DNA of 11,752 nucleotides from CANLWN01 sp039815505. Its GTDB lineage: Bacteria; Bacteroidota; Bacteroidia; Flavobacteriales; Flavobacteriaceae. Under the pieces are notes generated by a model. It did not search any database and was not told the DNA's origin. It saw nothing but the letters and a program-made list of their open reading frames with translations. The position numbers and the translations under genes are program-made. Positions 7,132 through 11,752 of this stretch are shown piece by piece. Positions within the stretch are counted from its first letter, which is position 1. Each line of letters starts with the position of its first letter. The DNA lies in assembly GCA_039815505.1 (NCBI GenBank), contig JBCBZE010000075.1, forward strand, positions 1 to 11,752. The letters are read 5' to 3'.

Positions 7132-7752
7132 ATGAGTTTAAAAAAGAGCCTACTGCTCATTGTGGTAATACTGCTAATAGACCAGGTCAGTAAGATTTAT
7201 GTAAAAACACATTTTGTACTGGGAGAGCCCTTGGAAGTTTTCAGTTGGTTTAAAATCTTGTTTATTGAAAATGAAGGAGCTGCCTGGGGGACCAAGTTAA
7301 GTGACATATTGCCCATATCGGATTCCGCAGGAAAATTGGTGTTGACCATATTTCGGTTGTTCGCTATCTTAGGTATTGGTTATTGGCTTTATGACACTAT
7401 AAAAAAGAGCGCCCCTAATACATTGATTATTGCAGTTTCCCTCATTTTTGCCGGCGCATTGGGCAATATTTTGGATTCGGTTTTTTACGGAATCCTTTTT
7501 AATGATAGCCAAAATCAGGTAGCGACCCTTTTTTCCGATGAACCCTATGGGAGTTTATTCTATGGCAAAGTAGTGGACATGCTATATTTTCCGCTGGTAG
7601 ATACTACTTGGCCAGAATGGGTTCCTTATTTGGGTGGCGATAATTTTAGGTTTTTCGAACCGGTTTTTAATATTGCCGATACAGCCATTAGTACAGGTGT
7701 TGGCATTTTATTGGTCTTTAATAAAAAAGCCTTCGCAAAGACAGAGGCTTAG
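7132..7752 (+). CDS. lspA: Lipoprotein signal peptidase (signal peptidase II)
   Basis: Inner-membrane aspartyl protease that removes the signal peptide from diacylglyceryl-modified prolipoproteins. The 206 residues contain the expected four hydrophobic segments: about 6-22, 67-88, 97-120 and 178-195. Conserved boxes are all present: LLIDQVSK (14-21), ENEGAAWG (46-53), GALGNILDSVFYG (108-120) with catalytic Asp115, VVDMLYFP (147-154), and FNIADTAIS (179-187) with catalytic Asp183. It is longer than the roughly 165-residue enterobacterial enzyme, mainly because of an extra periplasmic stretch at about 121-172 between the two catalytic aspartates; I recall this as a Bacteroidota feature. The start is the only sensible ATG, just before the first hydrophobic segment. 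Its stop codon overlaps the stop of the convergent gene that follows. A substrate candidate, the repeat lipoprotein, lies in the same window. Confidence 0.97.
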   Translation: MSLKKSLLLIVVILLIDQVSKIYVKTHFVLGEPLEVFSWFKILFIENEGAAWGTKLSDILPISDSAGKLVLTIFRLFAILGIGYWLYDTIKKSAPNTLIIAVSLIFAGALGNILDSVFYGILFNDSQNQVATLFSDEPYGSLFYGKVVDMLYFPLVDTTWPEWVPYLGGDNFRFFEPVFNIADTAISTGVGILLVFNKKAFAKTEA

Positions 7753-8312
7753 AATTCGTAGATCTTAAGGGGAGTGATACAATAGTTTATGGGGACATCA
7801 TCTTCGTTGATATCGGTGATTTTCTCTTTTTCCGCTTCAAAAAAGGAAAGCCCAACTTTAATAACATCCAATCTACATTGGGCCAGAAAATGGTCATAAA
7901 AGCCTTTTCCATAACCAACGCGATTTCCATGGATATCAAAAGCTAGTAGGGGAATAAAAACCACATCTATCTTTTGTATGGGCACTTCTAACCCATCTAG
8001 GGGCTCGGGAACGTTCCATTTGTTTTTTTTAATGGTAGTGGCATCGGTAAGTAGATAATTAACCAAAGCACCGTCCTTTGTCATTTTAGGCAATACAATG
8101 TTTTTATCCTTGCCTTGGAGTATGGAAAGGATAAACGATGTATCTATTTCTTTCTTTTCCGCAATGGATAGGAAAAGATGATAATAGTCAAGGGACCAAA
8201 TAGGTAATTTTAGAAGCTTATTGGCAATTTGAAGGCTAAAAGTATCTAGCGCTTCAGGGGATAACTTATTTCTTAGTTTTTGATAGTCTAATCGCAGTTC
8301 TTTCTTGGGCAT
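7749..8312 (-). CDS. 5-formyltetrahydrofolate cyclo-ligase
   Basis: Cytosolic enzyme of one-carbon metabolism (also known as MTHFS; YgfA/Fau in E. coli) that uses ATP to convert 5-formyltetrahydrofolate to 5,10-methenyltetrahydrofolate, clearing an inhibitory folate. The 187 residues match the family's usual length. The N-terminal part starts with the basic helix KKELRLDYQKLRNKLS; WNVPEP (99-104) corresponds to the conserved substrate-side loop; and IPLLAFDIHGNRVGYGKGFYD (120-140) contains the nucleotide-binding signature GYGKGFYD at 133-140. The gene converges on lspA and the two stop codons share bases 7749-7752, with no hairpin terminator between them. A possible tiny membrane-peptide gene lies 45 bases upstream on the same strand. 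Identification is firm from the GYGKGFYD motif and its context. Confidence 0.95.
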   Translation of the reverse strand: MPKKELRLDYQKLRNKLSPEALDTFSLQIANKLLKLPIWSLDYYHLFLSIAEKKEIDTSFILSILQGKDKNIVLPKMTKDGALVNYLLTDATTIKKNKWNVPEPLDGLEVPIQKIDVVFIPLLAFDIHGNRVGYGKGFYDHFLAQCRLDVIKVGLSFFEAEKEKITDINEDDVPINYCITPLKIYEF

Positions 8313-8357
8313 AACATACGATCAAGTCTTTGTACGGGGAGTACGTTCTTTTAAAAA

Positions 8358-8447
8358 TTATTGCTCTTTGGCAGCAACGGCAAAGTAAATTTTAAAAAAA
8401 AGCATAAGTATCAGATAGGTGCCGAGGGTTATTAAATAATTGTCCAT
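8358..8447 (-). CDS. Possible 29-residue single-span membrane peptide
   Basis: An ATG-to-TAA frame encodes MDNYLITLGTYLILM, then FFKIYFAV and the tail AAKEQ: a short acidic start, one hydrophobic span of about 20 residues interrupted by one Lys, and a charged end. Its bases are noticeably richer in G+C than the flanking intergenic DNA, which suggests selection. TACATTTA (8477 to 8470 on the minus strand) resembles a -7 box and would give a leader near 16 bases, but no good -33 element is present. It precedes the cyclo-ligase gene by 45 bases on the same strand and might share its message. I do not recognise the peptide. A frame this short can arise by chance. Confidence 0.4.
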   Translation of the reverse strand: MDNYLITLGTYLILMLFFKIYFAVAAKEQ

Positions 8448-8501
8448 GTAATGATAAATTTTGATTATCTAAATGTAAATAAAAAACCTTTATAAATCCT
8501 A

Positions 8502-8525
8502 TCAACGACACTTTTTTATCGTTGA
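8502..8525. repeat. Inverted repeat TCAACGA / TCGTTGA
   Basis: Two perfect 7-base arms (8502-8508 and 8519-8525) are separated by 10 bases. Arm centres are 17 bases apart. No T run follows on either strand, so it does not look like a terminator. A similar half-site, GCGTTGA, appears at 8620-8626. It may be an operator or may be chance in this AT-rich gap. Confidence 0.4.
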
Positions 8526-8700
8526 AATGCACGTTTTTATTAGATTTTTAACATTTAAGCACGTACAAAATCATTAGAATTATACATAAAATGCTGATAT
8601 TCAATATATTGTAAAAGTAGCGTTGAAAAAGACAATTCACGCATTCTATACGATAAGAGCGTTATTTTATTAATAATTTCATAAAAAATGAAAGTTTTTT

Positions 8701-8745
8701 TCGTTAAAACGATGATTTGGAAAGTGCCAAAATGTCAAATTGACA
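8701..8745. repeat. Three adjacent palindromes upstream of uvrC
   Basis: In 45 bases there are three back-to-back inverted repeats: TCGTT-AA-AACGA (8701-8712), TTTGG with CCAAA around a 6-base loop (8716-8731), and TGTCAA-A-TTGACA (8733-8745). The third is a perfect 13-base site of the kind bound by dimeric regulators, and it continues weakly outward with one mismatch. None is followed by a T run. The block lies about 155 bases upstream of the uvrC start. Confidence 0.45.
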
Positions 8746-8899
8746 ATTAAGAGCTACTTTTTTCCCGGATTTAGAACGCATAACGTATTCCGAGTACACT
8801 TTAAATCGAGTTAAAAAAAGGAATAATTGTAACGGCTTTCATAAAAACGTAGTAATTTAACTTTCTAAACTATTTTGATATTAAACTGCGTTCAAATAG

Positions 8900-10687
8900 A
8901 TGTCCGATATTTCTATTGAAATACAATTAAGTACCTTACCAAATAACCCTGGCGTATATCAGTTCTATGACTCGGACAACAAGATACTTTATGTGGGTAA
9001 GGCAAAGAATTTGAAAAAAAGGGTTTCCTCCTATTTCACCAAAAACCATGAGTATGGTAAGACGCGTGTACTGGTAAGGAAAATTAGAAATATAAAACAC
9101 ATTGTGGTGCCAACGGAGTCCGATGCACTTTTGTTGGAAAACAATCTCATAAAAAAGTACCAGCCAAGATATAACGTACTGCTCAAGGATGATAAAACCT
9201 ATCCTTGGATATGTATCAAAAATGAGCGATTTCCACGAATATTCCCTACGAGGAATTTGATTAAGGACGGTTCTGAATATTATGGTCCGTATACCAGCAT
9301 GAAAACGGTAAAGATATTGTTGGATCTTATAAAAAGTGTTTATCCTCTAAGGACCTGTAATTATGACTTGTCCGATGAAAAAATAAACTCAGGAAAGTAT
9401 AAAGTATGCCTGGAATATCATTTGGGAAACTGTAAGGGGCCTTGTGAGAATCTTCAGAATCTTGGAGAGTATCAAAGACAAGTGGATGATATCCGTGGAA
9501 TCATAAAGGGAAATTTTAAGTCATCGTTGAATTATTTTAGAAAGCAAATGAAGGTTTTAGCTTCCGAAATGAATTTTGAGGAAGCACAACGCATAAAGGA
9601 TAAGATAGAGGTGTTGGAAAATTATCAGGTAAAATCCACTATAGTAAATCCTAAAATCAACAATGTGGATGTTTTTTCAATTATTTCGGACGAGGCTTTT
9701 GCTTATGTAAATTTTCTCCAATTATCCCATGGGTCCATTATACGTTCCCACACCATGGAAATAAAAAAGAAATTGGATGAATCCAATGTAGATCTTTTAC
9801 AATTGGCGATATTGGAGATACGCCAACGCTTCAATTCCAATTCCAAGGAACTGTACGTGCCTTTTGAGATAACCACTGAAGCACATCTTAAAATTACCGT
9901 TCCAAAATTAGGGGATAAAAAAAAGATATTGGATTTATCTGAGCGTAATGCAAAGTTTTTTAGGCAGGAACGTTTTAAACAAATAAAAATTACCGATCCG
10001 GATAGGCATTCCAACAGGATTATGGCGCAAATGAAAAAAGATTTACGGCTTTCCGAAGAACCAAGACATATAGAGTGCTTTGATAATTCCAATATCCAAG
10101 GAAGTAATCCGGTAGCGGCCTGTGTGGTATTCCGAAACGGAAAACCCTTTAAAAAGGACTACAGACATTTTAACATCAAAACCGTGGAAGGTCCGGATGA
10201 TTTTGCTTCTATGGAAGAAGTAGTCTTTAGGCGTTACAAGCGTTTGGTGAATGACGGGGAATCCCTACCACAACTTATCGTAATCGATGGTGGGAAAGGT
10301 CAACTTTCCTCGGCACTTAAGAGTTTGGATATTTTAGGCTTGCGCGGAAAGATAGCTATAATAGGAATCGCCAAGCGTTTGGAGGAAATTTATTTCCCGG
10401 AAGACCCTATTCCCTTATATTTGGATAAAAAGTCCGAAAGTCTAAAAATAATCCAACAACTGCGAAATGAGGCGCATAGATTCGGAATTACTTTTCATAG
10501 AAATAAAAGAAGTAAAGCGGCCATAAATTCAGAACTGGAAAGTATAGCGGGGATTGGTGAAAAAACCGCTCAGGAATTATTGAAACATTTTAAGTCCGTA
10601 AAGCGGATTAAGGAGGCTTCCATAGAAAATTTAGCTAATTCCATAGGCATGGTAAAAGCAAAGAAAGTCTATGAAACTTTCCATTAA
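8900..10687 (+). CDS. uvrC: Excinuclease ABC subunit C
   Basis: UvrC makes both incisions in nucleotide excision repair after UvrA and UvrB mark the lesion. The 595 residues hold every domain in order. The GIY-YIG nuclease (about 13-90), with GVY at 18-20, YVG at 31-33 and Glu80 in the ESDALLLENN helix, cuts 3' of the lesion. Four cysteines (153, 170, 178, 182) match the iron-sulphur site described in UvrC. A UVR helix pair at about 204-241 contacts UvrB. The RNase H-like nuclease, which cuts on the 5' side, has Asp395 in CFDNSN, Asp463 in VIDGGKGQL and His526 in AHRF. Tandem helix-hairpin-helix motifs (about 549-590, IAGIGEKTAQELL) bind DNA. The box before the histidine reads RNEAHRF where many homologues have RDEAHRF. 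The ATG at 8900 gives the normal N-terminus. The next gene starts within or just after its end. Confidence 0.98.
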   Translation: MSDISIEIQLSTLPNNPGVYQFYDSDNKILYVGKAKNLKKRVSSYFTKNHEYGKTRVLVRKIRNIKHIVVPTESDALLLENNLIKKYQPRYNVLLKDDKTYPWICIKNERFPRIFPTRNLIKDGSEYYGPYTSMKTVKILLDLIKSVYPLRTCNYDLSDEKINSGKYKVCLEYHLGNCKGPCENLQNLGEYQRQVDDIRGIIKGNFKSSLNYFRKQMKVLASEMNFEEAQRIKDKIEVLENYQVKSTIVNPKINNVDVFSIISDEAFAYVNFLQLSHGSIIRSHTMEIKKKLDESNVDLLQLAILEIRQRFNSNSKELYVPFEITTEAHLKITVPKLGDKKKILDLSERNAKFFRQERFKQIKITDPDRHSNRIMAQMKKDLRLSEEPRHIECFDNSNIQGSNPVAACVVFRNGKPFKKDYRHFNIKTVEGPDDFASMEEVVFRRYKRLVNDGESLPQLIVIDGGKGQLSSALKSLDILGLRGKIAIIGIAKRLEEIYFPEDPIPLYLDKKSESLKIIQQLRNEAHRFGITFHRNKRSKAAINSELESIAGIGEKTAQELLKHFKSVKRIKEASIENLANSIGMVKAKKVYETFH

Positions 10688-10703
10688 ACATCTATTTAAT
10701 CCA

Positions 10704-11752
10704 ATGATAAGGTTTCTACCCATAGGGTTTTTGCTATTAGTGCCGTCCCTTTTGTTTAGCCAAGAAACGGTAATTCCGGAGAAACCTATAAAAGTTGGTT
10801 TGGTATTGAGTGGAGGAGGAGCTAAGGGCATGGCCCATATTGGAGCCCTCAAAGTCATTGAAGAAGCAGGGGTACAGGTGGATTATATAGGAGGAACCAG
10901 TATGGGTGCCATTGTAGGTGCCTTATATGCCTCGGGGTACTCTGCCATGGAATTGGACTCTATTTTTAAAAACACCGATTTTTTAGAACTGATTCAAGAC
11001 AATCTGCCCAGGGATGCCAAAACGTTTTATGAAAAAGACGATTCCGAAAGATACGCGCTTACCTTGCCTTTTAACAAGTTTAAAATTTCCTTTCCAGCCT
11101 CCATTTCCGGAGGTCAGAATATTTATAACGAATTGGTACGACTTATGTACCATGTGAAGGATGTAGGAGATTTTAAGAAGTTGCCCATTCCATTCTTTTG
11201 TATTGCAACAGATTTGGAAACGGGGCAGGAAGTGGTATTGGACAAGGGGTATCTGCCGGAAGCTATTATGGCGAGCGGAACATTCCCTTCACTTTTTGAG
11301 CCCTCGGAAATAAACGGAAGGATTTTAATAGATGGAGGAGTCGTGAACAATTACCCTATCCAAAAGGTGAAGGATATGGGGCCCGATGTAATCATAGGGG
11401 TAGATGTACAACATGGACTTTCAGATAGGGAGTCCCTACAATCCGCGACCGAAGTGCTTTTACAAATAAATAATTTTAGGACGGTGCAGGACATGGTGGA
11501 AAAATCCAAGCGAACGGATATCTATATAAAACCGGACATAGCCGATTTTTCCGTTATCGATTTTGGACTCGGAAACGATATTATAAAAAGCGGGGAAGTA
11601 GCTGCGAAACAACAATATGAGTCCCTAAAAATGCTCTCCATCCAACAGAATAGACAAAAACCTCCCATAACACCTATTAAGACAACGGATAGCATAACCA
11701 TAAATAGACTGATACTTAAGGGTAATGAAAACTATACTAGAGGTTATATTAA
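10704..11752 (+). CDS. Patatin-like phospholipase, 3'-truncated, probably with POTRA and barrel
   Basis: The frame stays open to the window edge (349 full codons from 10704). The start at 10704 gives a compact signal peptide (MIRF, hydrophobic run, then FSQ); an in-frame ATG at 10671 would overlap uvrC by 17 bases and lengthen the n-region, so it is possible but less likely. The patatin domain is complete: oxyanion loop GGGAKG (37-42), nucleophile Ser66 in GTSMG, and the second dyad residue Asp210 in DGG. These enzymes cleave acyl ester bonds of phospholipids. The last residues, SITINRLILKGNENYTRGYI, look like the first strand and helix of a POTRA domain. Export signal plus patatin plus POTRA is the plan of PlpD-like type Vd autotransporters, which end in a 16-strand outer-membrane barrel; the barrel itself is outside the window. 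Likely co-transcribed with uvrC. Confidence 0.92.
   Translation, partial: MIRFLPIGFLLLVPSLLFSQETVIPEKPIKVGLVLSGGGAKGMAHIGALKVIEEAGVQVDYIGGTSMGAIVGALYASGYSAMELDSIFKNTDFLELIQDNLPRDAKTFYEKDDSERYALTLPFNKFKISFPASISGGQNIYNELVRLMYHVKDVGDFKKLPIPFFCIATDLETGQEVVLDKGYLPEAIMASGTFPSLFEPSEINGRILIDGGVVNNYPIQKVKDMGPDVIIGVDVQHGLSDRESLQSATEVLLQINNFRTVQDMVEKSKRTDIYIKPDIADFSVIDFGLGNDIIKSGEVAAKQQYESLKMLSIQQNRQKPPITPIKTTDSITINRLILKGNENYTRGYI

Larger units (their letters stand above)
8313..8899. other. 587-bp AT-rich intergenic region between divergent genes
   Basis: This gap between the cyclo-ligase gene and uvrC is clearly richer in A+T than the neighbouring genes beyond about 8448. I see no tRNA, no riboswitch-like structure and no DnaA-box cluster. 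It holds one plausible 29-codon reading frame (8358-8447, minus), an inverted repeat at 8502-8525, a row of three palindromes at 8701-8745, and a conspicuous recurrence of CGTT/AACG. The uvrC promoter must lie in the right part, but no box fits the TAnnTTTG consensus well; TAACTTTC at 8858-8865 is the closest. Confidence 0.7.

Noticed and set aside
8667..8676. TTATTAATAA perfect palindrome
   Set aside because: Composed only of A and T in AT-rich DNA, so expected by chance.
8717..8731. Possible sigma-54 promoter on the minus strand (TTGGCAC)
   Set aside because: The -24-like element is there, but no TTGC follows at the required spacing.
8688..8750. 20-codon plus-strand frame starting MKVFFVKTM
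   Set aside because: Too short, AT-driven codons, overlaps the palindrome block, and shows no hydrophobic or domain pattern.
8313..8899. Replication origin in the AT-rich gap
   Set aside because: No DnaA-box consensus sites were seen and neither flanking gene is a usual origin neighbour.

Overview
The window reads as chromosomal DNA from a marine-type Flavobacteriaceae (Bacteroidota). The evidence is the protein families and their wording (a Bacteroidota-style TonB-dependent receptor, a type 2 isoleucyl-tRNA synthetase, a long LspA, a DksA-like protein without its zinc cysteines), an AT-rich base composition, weak Shine-Dalgarno sites, and -7 boxes that fit the Bacteroidota consensus TAnnTTTG. 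There is no sign of phage, insertion sequence, CRISPR array, tRNA or rRNA. It is mostly a housekeeping region, and I did not find an obviously new multi-gene system.

Layout, left to right. The C-terminal 679 codons of an outer-membrane TonB-dependent receptor (+ strand) enter from the left edge. They converge, across a strong bidirectional hairpin terminator, on a small minus-strand lipoprotein built from 18-residue amphipathic repeats. A 194-bp divergent gap with a promoter and an inverted repeat leads to a + strand cluster: ileS, a DksA/TraR-like regulator, a secreted DUF4097-like beta-repeat protein, and lspA. lspA meets a convergent 5-formyltetrahydrofolate cyclo-ligase gene with overlapping stop codons. 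A 587-bp AT-rich gap follows; it holds one plausible 29-residue minus-strand membrane peptide and several palindromes. Then comes uvrC (+), followed immediately or with overlap by a patatin-like phospholipase. That gene runs off the right edge just as a POTRA-like segment begins, which suggests a patatin-POTRA-barrel protein.

Functional links. LspA is the signal peptidase that would mature lipoproteins such as the repeat protein at 2095-2457. IleS and the DksA-like protein tie translation and transcription control together in one apparent transcript, an arrangement I recall from many flavobacteria. UvrC is nucleotide excision repair. The receptor, the lipoprotein, the DUF4097-like protein and the patatin are envelope proteins.

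The points most worth a second look are: the IleRS active-site signature, GIHH instead of HxGH, a variant linked to mupirocin hyper-resistance; the DksA-like protein that keeps only one of four zinc-finger cysteines; the 18-residue periodic lipoprotein; the 29-residue peptide; and the palindrome cluster upstream of uvrC.
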